A stretch of DNA of 64,000 bases from Helopsaltes ochotensis (Eukaryota > Chordata > Aves > Passeriformes > Locustellidae). The stretch spans positions 29,908 to 93,907 of the forward strand of contig VXBM01001659.1 in NCBI GenBank assembly GCA_013400155.1. Direction: 5' to 3'. Positions 10,601-21,200 of the stretch are shown here, in pieces. Position 1 is the first letter of the stretch, and each line of letters begins with the position of its first letter. The notes beneath the pieces are model-generated. The model worked only from the letters and a program-made list of their open reading frames with translations, did no database searches and was not told the origin of the DNA. Both the position numbers and the translations under genes were made by a program.

Positions 10601-13600
10601 CAGAGCAGAATTTAAACACAAATGGGAATGGGAGTTGTAGGAACCTGCACAATAAATAAATGGCCCTAAAACAGGCTCCAAAATCAGAATTTAAACACAA
10701 ATGGGGATGGAATCTGTAAGAACATGCAAAATAAGTGGCTCTAAAACAGGCTCCAAAATCAGAATTTAAACACAAATGGGGATGGGAGCTGTAAGAACCC
10801 GCACAATAAATGGCTCTAAAACAGGCTCCAAAATCAGAATTTAAACACAAATGGGGATGGGAGCTGTAAGAACCCGCACAATAAGTGGCTCTAAAACAGG
10901 CTCCAAAGATGGGAGGAAATAAAAAGACAAAAGGTTAATGGCAAAGGATAAATAGATTAGCAAAGTAAGCAGTTAAACACTATGACATTAAATAAACTGG
11001 CTGTCAATAATACAGATTTAGCATCTCACTACCTGAAACTACAACTTGCTAAACCCAAATTAATTAATATTTCAAGAGAGCTCTTCATCAATGACTCTAA
11101 GGAGCAATTTGTATGAAAAATTAGAGGCAGTGTCCACTGAAGTCACTCTGGAATAATAAATTCCACAAACTCCAATAAATTCCACAAACTACAGAAAGGC
11201 AATTTTTTTGGGGAGGAAATGCAATTAGAAAACACTTTTTTCTCTAAAGCTTCAACAATAATTTCCTAAATTCTTTATAAGATCTTATTTTAAAAATATG
11301 ATTCCCTCTTCGATCTTCTCTTACCCTTCCCAGTGGCTTGTAAAAGTAAATAAAATAGATATTAGACTTCAGCTGGGTGGGTTAGGATGGATTTACAACT
11401 TCATTCAGGGCTTTTGGGGAGATTTTCCAGAGGCTTAGAGCACAATCAGTGCAGTATTTCATGGACATCAGCACGGGATGGGGCTGGGTGAGGTGGAGAC
11501 ACCACACCTCTCAAGGTTTTTATGCCCAGATTTCCCCCAAAGTCAGGCAGGTGCTGACTCCAAGGTGTGGCCAGTTTAACTCCAAGGATTCACACCCAAA
11601 TTCCTGCTGGCAGGTTGGATTATACCATTTAAACAACCGCTCCACATTCTGTTTTTTCAGGATTAAATTCAATTTCCAGACAAGCACTTGGCCTTCCAGT
11701 TCCACAACACAAATCCTCAAAATACTGCACAACAGGAATATAAAATTTCCCCTAAATTCCCTGGGATTTATTTAGTCCTGAGTGCACAAGACACAGTTGT
11801 GGAATTCTGCAAAGAAATCGAGCATATCCTCAGAAATCCAGTGGATAAAGGAATTCACAATTAAAACTAGGCAAGGCAGGAATTTTGTGGCTTCATGGAC
11901 AAGATGGAAAATACGTTTAAGTGCAATTAGCACAGTTCAGAATTGAGCATCACAGTGCAATCTACTCCCACTAAAAAAACAATGTATCAAAATGATTAAA
12001 AGCAAGGACATGGTGACAATTTATAGTCAGATGAATAAGAATTAGCAATACTTTAAAATGAAATTGAATTCAAAAAAATTCTGAGGGAGCATCATAAATA
12101 TCTGAGTGGGAACCACCATTTCAGTCATCAGGTGATTTTCCTTACAAGAATCGAGTAAAAAAGTGGAAATCATGTGCCACTACTGGGTTTAATTACACTA
12201 ATAAAATATTCCTGGCAGGTTCATTTATGCTGAACATAGAATGAATAAAAAGATTCCAAAGTTACCACTGTGAGGGGGGAGAAAACCCAGAACAAAAGCA
12301 TTTGAGTACTCGAAGGGAGAAGTAAAACACATCAGGTCCACTGAGCATTTAGTGACAGTTTAATACCAGCCTGAATAATTCACTTAAGGTTCTTCTGACA
12401 TCCACAAGTGCAATTTTATTAAGAATTGGTTTCTAATAATGCATAAATCCTGTGCTGCCACGCACCCACCCATCTGCTCATCTGCACCTCCAGACTTCAG
12501 AAGAAACACTGGCAAAGGGAACAGCAATTTTTAAACTCACTGCACGACACGGTGCTGGAGTTACTTCTCCATATTAACTCCTGTTTAACAGGAATTTCAG
12601 AAAGAATATAAATTAGGGATCAAGGACTAGAATTTTACTGAGACAAACCCAAAAAACAATGAGAAAAGTGTGTCTTCTAACTGAAATATTTACACATTCA
12701 GATTTCCCCCAGGTGTGGGGGGTTCACCTGCCCAGGGGATCTCAGCTCTTGCTTTGAGGGTTGGGTTTATCCCGTGTCTCTCACAGACTCCCTCTTTTCC
12801 ATGTGTGATCCAGACATGCTGGAACGTTCCTTCTCCACCTATGGTGGCAGATCTAAGAAAACACTTTTCCTCTAAAGCGTCAACAATCATTTCCTAAATT
12901 CTTTTAAGATCTTATTTAAAAAATATCATTCCTTCTTTCATCATCTCTTATCCTTCTAAGGTCAGTGCAGAGAATCCCTGCCAGGGCCAATGACTGCTCC
13001 ACAAGGACATTTTCCAGATGTTTGGTTGCTCCAAATCCAGTGTTCCCTCTCTTCACTGGAGAGCAGTAAGGCACAGCTGACAAGAGCAGCCCAAGTGACA
13101 CCAGCACAGCATCAACCTGAGCCACGTCTCACCCCGCAGGAAGGTCACAAAATGTAGAATATTTAGGAAGGAAAGCCCCACAAAGTGCACCAGGAAGCTG
13201 CTGTGATTCCAGCAGGCCAGGAGAGAGAAGCTAATCCCCATGTCTGCATCCCAAACCCTGCTGAGGGGGTTGGAACTCAGTGACCTGTGTACAACTCCAG
13301 CCTTACGTGCGACATTTGAAATCCAGGAGGAGGGAGTAAAAGAAGAAAATCTTTATGAATTTCCTTTTCCTTTGATGTCTAACTGATTTAATAGGATAAT
13401 TGGCAGGCATTTTGTTGTCATTATTCCCTACTAATACTCTATTTTAAAGAAGATAAGAAGTAAAAAGAGGTAACTGTGAAAGGCAATAATCAGTAACTGC
13501 TCCTCAGTAAGGTTTTACCTCTGCAGCTCCAGAGAACATCTTCATAATGAGCTAAATTGATTTTATAGTTCAAATGAACATGCTGACAGCCTGACCAGCA

Positions 13601-16600
13601 AAGAGCATAAGAAAGACCCCTGCAGATAACACAGAACTGAGAGAAATAGGCTGAAATGTCAGGTTGTTCATCACAAATAGGAATTTAAAATGAGTAAAAC
13701 TCCTCCAGCACAGTGAATCATCCCAGAGTCACACAAGCACCTGGGTTGGAAGGACCTTAAATCCCAGTGCCACCCCGGGACACCTCCCACTGTCCCAGGC
13801 TGCTCCCAGCCCTGTCCAGCCTGGCCTTGGACACTGCCGGGGATCCAGGGCAGCCACAGCTGCTTCGGGCACCTTTACCAGGGTGTCCCCACCCTCCCAG
13901 GAACAATTACAGGAATAGTGCAGTGTAACAGTGCAGAAAAATAAACAGGCAAAGCATTTAATAGAGACACATTACAAAAGTGAGAGGCACCTTGTGAGCA
14001 CAGCACCAGCCAGGGGGTTTAAGAGCCCCACCTGAGTTTTCAGATACATCCAAGCTGAAGAGCTGCAGTTTCCCAAGTACATTTTAAAGATGACTAACAT
14101 GGAGCAGTCTCTGTGGAACTGAGAATTTGTAGTCATGTTGTGATGCATTTGCCTAATAACAGCTCGTGCTACCACACTGGGGTGGAGGGACAAAGACAAC
14201 TCTGATGAAAATTTCTCACTTCTCCTGAGGCCAGCGTGTTTTTCTCCTTTCAGCCCACAAATAAAAGCACGAAAAATAAAAATGGCATTGTAAGATGAGA
14301 AGGAAAGTCTTGAGGCAATAAAGCAAACTCTAATTCAGAGTACCTGTGTGCTCAGTGCACACGATTCACTGAGCTGAGTGTTCTGAGGGGACTCACTGTG
14401 CAGCAATCCACTTCTAGGAGAGCTCATCTACTGCATTAAAAAAACCCCATCTCCAAGTTGCTAAAACAATACAAGATTTGGGGGCTACCAAGTGCCGAAG
14501 GACTAAGTCCAAGAGAAGCATTTAAAGACATCAGAAGACAAAAGTTGCTGTCCTTATTTTATGGTAATATTCTGCAATAAAAAATGCAGTGCATGGCTAA
14601 TTGTGATTGATTTGGGGATTTCATGGCTGGGTACAGTGTTTGCATCAAAGAAAAGCATGGAGCATGTTTTGTGCTCTTCACATGGATCATTGGGAGCACC
14701 AATGTACCTGAGGCTGCTACAGGGACAAGCGACAGGACAAGCAAAGACAAACCAGCTCTGCATCCATCAGCTCAAGGTCATGGAACAGAACTCGCTGCTC
14801 CATGAGCACTCTGACTCTCCCTGCCATCAACATCCACCAGCCAAAGGCAGAGCATTCCCTGGTGCACAAGTACAAGGATCTGCAAGTGATTCTATGAATA
14901 AAATCCTCAGAGTGCAACTTTCAAGGGAAAACCCTGCGGAGATGGGAAACATCCTCAGCTGTGGTTCATCGCTCATTCAGTGCCTCTGAACTCGTCAGGT
15001 CCCTTTCACTGCCTCCAGGAATCATTCACAGGACTCTGATGTATTTTGGGAAGACTCTCCTGAGGAGCAGGCCAGGAGAAGCCTGGCTACTGCAGAGGAG
15101 CTGCTGCACACAAGCTGCCTCCCTCGACTGCAGGCACAGAGGAAGGCAGGAGATGAGTCAGGAACCCCCAGCACTGACTCACTGCTGTGGGGAAGGAGCT
15201 CTGCAACTCAGAACAGCCTGGAAGTGACCCGAGGCGCTGCTTTTTCAGGATAGATGGGTGCTCTGAGGATGCTGGCACACAAACCCCATGCCATGAAGGG
15301 CCCGGGCAGGAGGATCTCCTGGTTAATCAGTCTTACAGTGACCCACAAAACTCCAAGTTTGCTCACTTCCCATCAACATGCAGATTGAGGAAGATTCCCC
15401 GTCTGCTCCCATTATTTTTTTGCTCAATTACAGCTTTCTTGCTCTTTTTTCTTCATTAAAAATAGCACCTCTGACCCACTTTTTGACAGACTTTAGCAGG
15501 GCTTGCGTCCCACCATCTGCTCTCACAGTTCCTTGCATAACCAGTACATGGAAATGGATCCTTCCTTCCTCCTTCCCCTTCTACTCCTCCTCCTCCTCCC
15601 TCTACTCCATCATTATTTGGGTAAAGCTGCTCCACTGTTCCTGCCAAAATTAATGCCCTACTGCCTCCCTCAGCTTGGGAAAGGAACTAAAAGAGGGCAA
15701 ACAAATAATTCAATTATCAATACTGTTGATTAGCAAGGGGGGAAAAGCCGTTTCACACAATAAATTCTGACGTCATGTTTATTTTGGAAGGAAAAATGCC
15801 CAAATTTCCTAGTACCTCTACAGCTGGAGAGAAGAAAACCTGAATTAAACAATTAAATGTCAAACGAGGGGACATTTTTAAATGTACTTTTCCAAGTTTT
15901 GTGGTTATGCCCAGGATAATGTCACCACATGGGGGGAGCATCAAAGCCGTGTGTGATATGGGAGACAAACTGCTCTCCAAGAAAGCATAAAAGAGAAACT
16001 TTGTACTTAATTATTTGTCTACTTAAGCCAGGCTAATTAGCTGTCTTAATTTAACAGCCTGTGAATAAAATTTAAGTCAAATTTACACTTCCTTCCAAAA
16101 GAAACAATTATAACCATTGCTGAAGTTACCAAACTCACCAGCAGGAGTTCTGATGACAGATTTGTCTGGCCTAATCCCAGTGTCTTTATTTTTCACATCA
16201 ATCCATTTTCCCATGGCATCAATCCATTTTCCTATGGCAGCTCTTTCCACAGCTGGATCCACTGCCTCAGACTCCTCCTCTGCAAGGAAAAAGGCAACTT
16301 TGAACACACATTGTGAGGAAAGCAAAGTGGGAGGCAAATAATCCTCCACTTGACTGTGCCAGTTCTCCCTTGCTGAGGGAGGAGAAAGCCTGAGCCACAG
16401 CAACACACAGATGAGGCCACAGATTGCAGCTTCTGCTTTATCCCTCATCTGATGCAGCTTTAAGGTCCTACCCAGCCCTCTCCAGTATTTCAAATCCTGG
16501 AACTATCCCATGGAAAAACTGTTTTATGGCCCAGCTACTTTTCATACATAGCAAAAAGCAGCTTGGAGAATTGTTTTTTGAGGTGCCAACAGAATTTCAG

Positions 16601-17025
16601 CATCACAAGATTACTAGGGAATGATTTCCATGGCCAAGTCCTTCCCATGGAGCTGTCTGAAGCACGGATCTGGTCAGCACTTTGCACAGCAAGGATACTG
16701 TAGGCAATTTTCACATTTATTTCTGCCGACTCAAGTCCCCACTGCACTTTTTGAAGCTGTGAAACACAGGCCTCAAGCAGGGAGAGCTCAGCGTACCTGC
16801 AGGACTTTGGTCTGCCAGTGATGATGAGCTTTCCAACGCCTCTGACACAGCTGCCCCCTCCAAATCCTCTGTGGAACACCAGGAGCCAGGAGCTCCGCTC
16901 TCCTCCTCCTCACTGAAGGACTCGAAGGTGTCTCCTGAATAGCCCAAAGCAGAGCTGCTGTGACTCTGGCTCAACCCCAGCCCCTTCCCATGGCTCCCGG
17001 AGCTCTCTGCTGGGGCAGTGGCCAT
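7565..17025 (-). CDS. C8orf48: C8orf48-like protein, five coding exons
   Basis: Spliced coding segments on the minus strand are 17025-16797, 16279-16139, 10472-10252, 8822-8670 and 7636-7565. Phases are 1, 1, 0, 0 and every junction is GT-AG, giving 271 codons plus TAG. The product opens with an acidic, serine-rich stretch containing DTFESFSEEEE-like sequence (residues about 33-45). It then has a GKWID block (about 91-103), an LDALRSFC block (about 136-143) and an NRI-N-REAVKQV segment. A CPDCQQKKAELA segment with a paired-Cys motif and an RQKKTLLE-EKLEEQL helix follow, then a short Ser/Pro-rich end. This order of blocks matches the human C8orf48 protein as I remember it (319 residues); the function is unknown. 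No signal peptide or membrane segment is visible. The ATG at 17025 is used because the exon opens only nine bases earlier at a good acceptor. The gene points away from MTMR8. The main oddity is the early stop in the last exon. Confidence 0.85.
8670..8822 (-). CDS. C8orf48: C8orf48-like, fourth coding exon
   Basis: The acceptor is CCTCTCCCAG and the donor GTAAGC. It is 153 bases, exactly 51 codons. It carries the best-conserved part of the protein: TCPDCQQKKAELAKVAFL followed by RQKKTLLEGALIQEKLEEQL. The second part is predicted by eye to be a long amphipathic helix. The two cysteines spaced CPDC could bind a metal, but only one such pair is visible. Confidence 0.9.
10252..10472 (-). CDS. C8orf48: C8orf48-like, third coding exon
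   Basis: The acceptor is TTGATTTAG and the donor GTACTGAG. It is 221 bases, phase 1 in and 0 out. It encodes the LDALRSFC block, a glutamine- and lysine-rich segment, and the LMNRILLENIREAVKQ segment. The last of these corresponds to the conserved middle of the family. The intron before it (16138-10473) is the longest of the gene and carries the 75-bp tandem array and a duplicated 100-bp segment. Confidence 0.85.
10606..10908. repeat. Tandem array of four 75-bp units
   Basis: Units begin with cagaatttaaacacaaatgg at 10606, 10685, 10760 and 10835. The last three are 75, 75 and about 74 bases; the first is 79 because of a small AAAT/AATA insertion. Units 3 and 4 are almost identical and unit 1 is the most diverged, so the array probably grew from one side. 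It lies about 130 bases upstream of the third coding exon acceptor of the C8orf48-like gene, in the intron. Confidence 0.95.
11227..11329 (+). repeat. Dispersed 100-bp duplicate, copy 1
   Basis: Starts at agaaaacac and runs through 'cctaaattctt', 'aagatcttatt' and 'tctcttacccttc'. A second copy lies at 12856-12957 in the same orientation, 1.6 kb away in the same intron. The two differ by scattered substitutions and small indels. I do not recognise the family; it may be an old repeat or a local duplication. Confidence 0.85.
12856..12957 (+). repeat. Dispersed 100-bp duplicate, copy 2
   Basis: Partner of the segment at 11227-11329, same orientation. The similarity stops sharply at both ends, which favours a discrete duplicated unit over background AT-richness. 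Confidence 0.85.
13711..13910 (+). repeat. CR1-like LINE fragment
   Basis: Contains 'gggttggaaggaccttaaat', 'gacacctcccactg', 'cagcctggccttggacact' and 'ggatccagggcagccacagc' in the CR1 order on the plus strand. Lies in the long intron of the C8orf48-like gene. Confidence 0.85.
16139..16279 (-). CDS. C8orf48: C8orf48-like, second coding exon with internal duplication
   Basis: The acceptor is TTCCTTGCAG and the donor GTGAGT. It is 141 bases, phase 1 in and out. It contains two copies of a seven-residue unit (IGKWIDA and MGKWIDV) encoded by adjacent, nearly identical 21-base units at 16235-16215 and 16214-16194. The human protein as I recall it has a single GKWI block. The rest reads on to RTPAG at the donor. 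Confidence 0.85.
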
Positions 17026-17034
17026 GGGGCAGCG
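16797..17034 (-). CDS. C8orf48: C8orf48-like, first coding exon
   Basis: The acceptor is TTTATTTGCAG just before 17034, the ATG is at 17025-17023 and the donor GTACG follows 16797. It encodes 76 residues plus one base. The sequence is Ser/Glu-rich and acidic with a DTFESFSEEEE-type block, which is the recognisable N-terminal signature of this family. Because an acceptor precedes the ATG, at least one untranslated exon should lie upstream in the CpG-rich region. Confidence 0.85.
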
Positions 17035-17500
17035 CTGCAAATAAAAACAAAAACAAGGCCACTTTCAGAGGATTGCTTACAGCTACCTTGGTATACATCG
17101 GGCTGTTACAGTCACATCACACCAGATTTAGCCACCACACCAGGCAGGTAAAATCACAACTCAGTTGTGATCAAGATAAAGCACGGATTAGAGCAGCACA
17201 CCTTCAGATCCACAGGGTGAATGTACAGTAGCAATTAGCACTGTGAATGTACAGTACCAATTTTCACATTAGCTGTGAAATCTGAGCAGCGTTCCTTTCA
17301 AATCTGCAGTGGATTACAGTAATGCTTGGATAAAATTCTCCACTTAAAAAATTAAATGCAAATTTTCCCCTTTCTAGTATCTAAAAGGAACTTACAGGAA
17401 AGATGAGGTAAGACTGTTTACAACAGCAGGTAGTGATGGAACAAGGGGGAATGAGTTGAAAGGGAAAAGAGTATGGTTAGATGAGATAGTGGGAAAAAAC

Positions 17501-17720
17501 CTCCCCCTGTCCCAGGCTGCTCCCAGCCCCAGTGTCCAGCCTGGCCTTGGGCACTGCCAGGGATCCAGGGGCAGCCCCAGCTGCTCTGGGCACCCTGTGC
17601 CAGGGCCTGCCCACCCTGCCAGGGAACAATTCCTGCCCAATCTCCCATCCAGCCCTGCCCTCTGGCAGTGGGAGCCATTCCCTGTGTCCTGTCCCTCCCT
17701 GCCTTGTCCCCAGTCGCTCT
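17501..17720 (+). repeat. CR1-like LINE fragment beside a CpG island
   Basis: Contains 'ccccctgtcccaggctgctc', 'cagcctggccttgggcactg', 'agctgctctgggcaccctgt' and 'ccctgccctctggcagtggg', the CR1 order. It abuts the GC-rich promoter region of the C8orf48-like gene and lies in its probable first intron. Confidence 0.85.
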
Positions 17721-17739
17721 GCAGCTCTCCTGGAGCCGC

Positions 17740-18090
17740 TTCAGGCCCTGCCAGGGGCTCTGAGGGCTCCAGCCCTGGGGCAGCTCCGCGGCCTCCGTGG
17801 CCCCGCTGCAGCAGCTCCGGCCCGGCCGTGCCGCAGCCAGGGCCGTGTGCGCCCCTCACGGCTCCGGGAGCCGCCCTGCCCCTCCCTCCCTCCTCTCGAC
17901 CCTCAGGGACGGGCTCTAAGAGCTGCTTTTCCTCCTCTCGGCCTCTGGAACTCGCTCCTTACCCCTGCCCGGCTTCCCCGGCGGGGAAGGGGCGGCCCCG
18001 GGCGCTGAGGGCGGAGCGGGGCGGGGAGCCCGGGCCGGCCGCGGCTGAGGCGGAAAATCCGGCCCCGAAACAGTCCCGGGGTGACGGGAT
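17740..18090 (-). promoter_or_regulatory. CpG-rich probable promoter of the C8orf48-like gene
   Basis: Very GC-rich with many CpG dinucleotides, unlike the AT-rich flanks, and placed just upstream of the first coding exon. A minus-strand splice donor GTAAGG at 17962-17957, preceded by GGGCAGGG, could end an untranslated first exon about 930 bases before the coding exon acceptor. The transcription start itself cannot be placed by eye. Confidence 0.55.
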
Positions 18091-18250
18091 CGGAGTTGTG
18101 CCTTGTGGGATTGGTATTTTACGTTATGGGATTGGAGTTGTGCGCTGTAGGATTGGTGTTGTGCGCTGTAGGATTGGTGTTGTGCGCTGTAGGATTGGTG
18201 TTGTGCGTTATAGGATTGGTGTTGTGCGCTGTAGGATTGGTGTTGTGCCC
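18087..18250. repeat. 21-bp minisatellite, about eight units
   Basis: Units begin with ggat at 18087, 18108, 18129, 18150, 18171, 18192, 18213 and 18234, with consensus GGATTGGTGTTGTGCGCTG plus TA. The middle units are nearly identical and the outer ones diverged. It borders the CpG-rich promoter region of the C8orf48-like gene. Since 21 is a multiple of three, open frames run through it on both strands; I treat these as by-products. Confidence 0.95.
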
Positions 18251-21200
18251 CACATGGAGCCCCAGGTGTAGCCCCCTCCCTCGGAGGAGGACTCTGAGCA
18301 GCTGGAGCGTGTCCATGGGTTTGCGGAGTTCTGGCGAGGATGTGTGAGCACGGCTGAGGGAGCTGCGTTTGTTTAATCCCGACGAGGCTCAGGGCAATGC
18401 ACGGCAAAGGCACTGCCAAAGGGCCGGCCGGAGGTGTGACACCGGCCTCTGTCACAAACATCGCATGCTGCAGGTCAGCTACAGCTCTGCTTTGCCGTAA
18501 GGACAGAAAAGCCAAGAGAAACACCAGGGGATTTTTAATTTTTGGGTTTTTTTAACCTTTAGGACAGTGTATGACATCCAAGAAGATGAATGCAGATGGC
18601 CTTGGATGTGACACTTCGTAGAAATAGGATGCAAAAAATATTCCAGGGCATGAAATCTTCCCATATTTTCAGGTACAATTTCCATGGGTTACATCATGAT
18701 AAAAGCAACTCTTCTGTATCCTGGGATCTTGCTTTAAAATTGCTATTTCAGGTTAGCTAACACCACTTTTATTTTTTGTTTCAGTGAAATCTTTTTTGGC
18801 AAGAAAAGCTGATTGTTCAGTCCTGGGATGCAGAGAGTTTTGTCTGTCACTGGGGTTTTATCCTCATGCTGGGTTTGGCCAAAGGACAGAGATTTTGTCT
18901 TCTCTCACATATGATGAAGTGCAGCAAAAGTGATCTTGTGTCTCTTGGAACAGAGAACTCTGTGCTGATCTCTCCATTTAATATAAAGAAGGATTTGCCA
19001 GCATGAGATGGATGCAGGAGAGCAAGAAATGCATTGATGCAGTGGAGCGTAAAGCAGGGTGGAATAAACAGCTCTGCCTACACATTGTTCAAGTTTTAAG
19101 ATTCAGTTGTTTGCTGAGCGTGCTGCTCGGGGCTGGCCCTTTTCTTGTAGTTTGCTGCAAGAAATTAAAACAATTTATGTGGGATAAACATTTCTTGTAC
19201 CTTTTCTGCCCATACAAACGAGAGCAGTGATCAGGGGGTGTGTGAGTGGAAGGGCAATTATCCCAGTGCAGGAGTGGGAGTCAGCTCAATGCCAGGAGCT
19301 CACGGAGGCAGGAATCTGGAATTACGGAATTAAGGAATTCTGTACAGTTTAGATCAGCCCAACCTGCTTTGTGTCCTAAACCTCTCCAGCCCAGAGGTTC
19401 ATCTTGGATTGACTGCTCTGAGGCGTTTTCCGTCTCAAGAAGATAACGTGGCAGCCAGGCTGAGGGAGATCAGCATCTGGAAGGATCTAGGGAAGAAAGT
19501 GAGAGCCTTCATGCTCTGGGTTATAAACCATGGAGAAACAGGGCTGGGAGAAACATTACCTTTTCTTTAAAATTCTAATCAACATGCACAGAGAATGACA
19601 CACAATAACTGAGAATAACCCGGATCCCCACAGCTCCCACTAAATGCTTTGATTATTTATCATTGCCCATTTTTTATGGAAACAGTTGACATTAGATTAT
19701 TAGTGACCTGGGTGGTATTTGATTTTTTTTCCCCCTGGAGGTTAAAGACTTTGTAGTTTCCTGTTCTAGGTCCTTTTTAAAATTCATTTTAGAGCATGAA
19801 AAATATATTGTTCCGTCAAGTTTATTTCTCTGACATTTATTCAGTGCAGAGTGTGATCCTAATATTAAAGTTTTTGATTTGAAGCCCAGGATACAGACAA
19901 GGCTTTTCAGTGGTCTCCCCTAAAACAGGACATTTCATCACTGCCTGGGAAGTTAATATGTTGGAACAGCATAATTATTTGAAGGAGTATTTGTTTTTCA
20001 AGGATTTGTGGGTGATATTAGATGGCTCAGCCCAGTTGTGTCACAAGGTATTAAGGTTTCTGCCTGCTAAAGTCATGGAGCTGGGCCTATATAGAGCCAT
20101 AAATAATATTGTGTGAGAGCCAGTGACAGACTCTGACTCCAGCTCAACTCTTTATCACATGTTATATTAAATTTAAACACAATTGTTGAATTCCTTGCTG
20201 TGGGCAAACGCTTTTTGATGTCTCCTTCTATTAAAGTTGTAATATCCCTTTTAGCCCGCTAAACTCACTCTTGCAAGGTGTGTTTCTCAAATAATCAGCC
20301 TCTCATTAATGATGCCAGCAGAATTAATTGGGCTATCAGCGCAAGGTTGGGTATCCAGTTGGGAATTATGGGCTGAGGCCAGTGGAATTAGGCACAGTTT
20401 GATTGTGGGGAAAGTTCATGGGGCTCAATAATGAGATGCTCATGGGCATTGTTCTGTAGCAAAGGGCAGTTTCAGGCTGGAACATTTTTTTTAACTCTGG
20501 AAATATGAAGGACAAATGCAAGAACTCTTAGGAAATTTGAAAACATTTGTTGACAATTTAAGATACAGTCAAGGTTTTCCTCTTTATCAGCACAGAAAGT
20601 ACTGCCAAGGAGCCCCCAGACACCATAAATCATCCAGGAGAGTGGAGAGGCTGAGAATATTACAAAGCAAATGCTCTGGGGCGGGCAGCACACTCAGAAG
20701 GCATTGTTTAGGGCCTGCTGTATTTAAAATGGTCATTTCAGCTGCCATTAACTCCCATGCCTAATTAGAAAATGGTTTGAACTTTGCCTAAAGTTGCTGG
20801 AGACTGGCAGGTGTCCCTGGCAGATCAGAGCTCTGCATACAAATCAGTGGTGTACCTGTCCACTGAGTTTCAGATGGGGGGAAGAAAAAATCCATATTTG
20901 CAGGTAGCTGTTGTTAATTATGCTCTGGGATTGGTGTAGGAAACAACATTCCAGTCAGCAAGGCCATGCTCTGCCTTCCTGATTTTCCTTGTGCTTTCAG
21001 CTGGGTAAATATTCCTTCTTCACCCTGTCCTAAGGAGCTGGGAAAGAGCAAATTTTTGTCTTCCTCCTTTGATGCCTGCAAACTGCAGATTTCCTGGTGA
21101 GTCCTCTCTTCTTACGGGAGCAGGAATTTCAATATCCCCATGGGAAAACATCTGAAAATGCAATAAAGTTTCATTAGGCAGCATTATCAAATCTCCCTTC

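Noticed and set aside
10578..10850. 90-codon minus-strand repetitive cysteine-containing frame
   Set aside because: Generated entirely by the 75-bp tandem array, whose period is a multiple of three.
10606..10908. CRISPR-like array
   Set aside because: Units are directly tandem with no spacers, and the window is a vertebrate nuclear sequence.
17392..18524. Several long open frames (up to 271 codons)
   Set aside because: They arise from GC-rich CpG-island sequence, a CR1 fragment and the 21-bp minisatellite, all of which keep frames open by composition or period.
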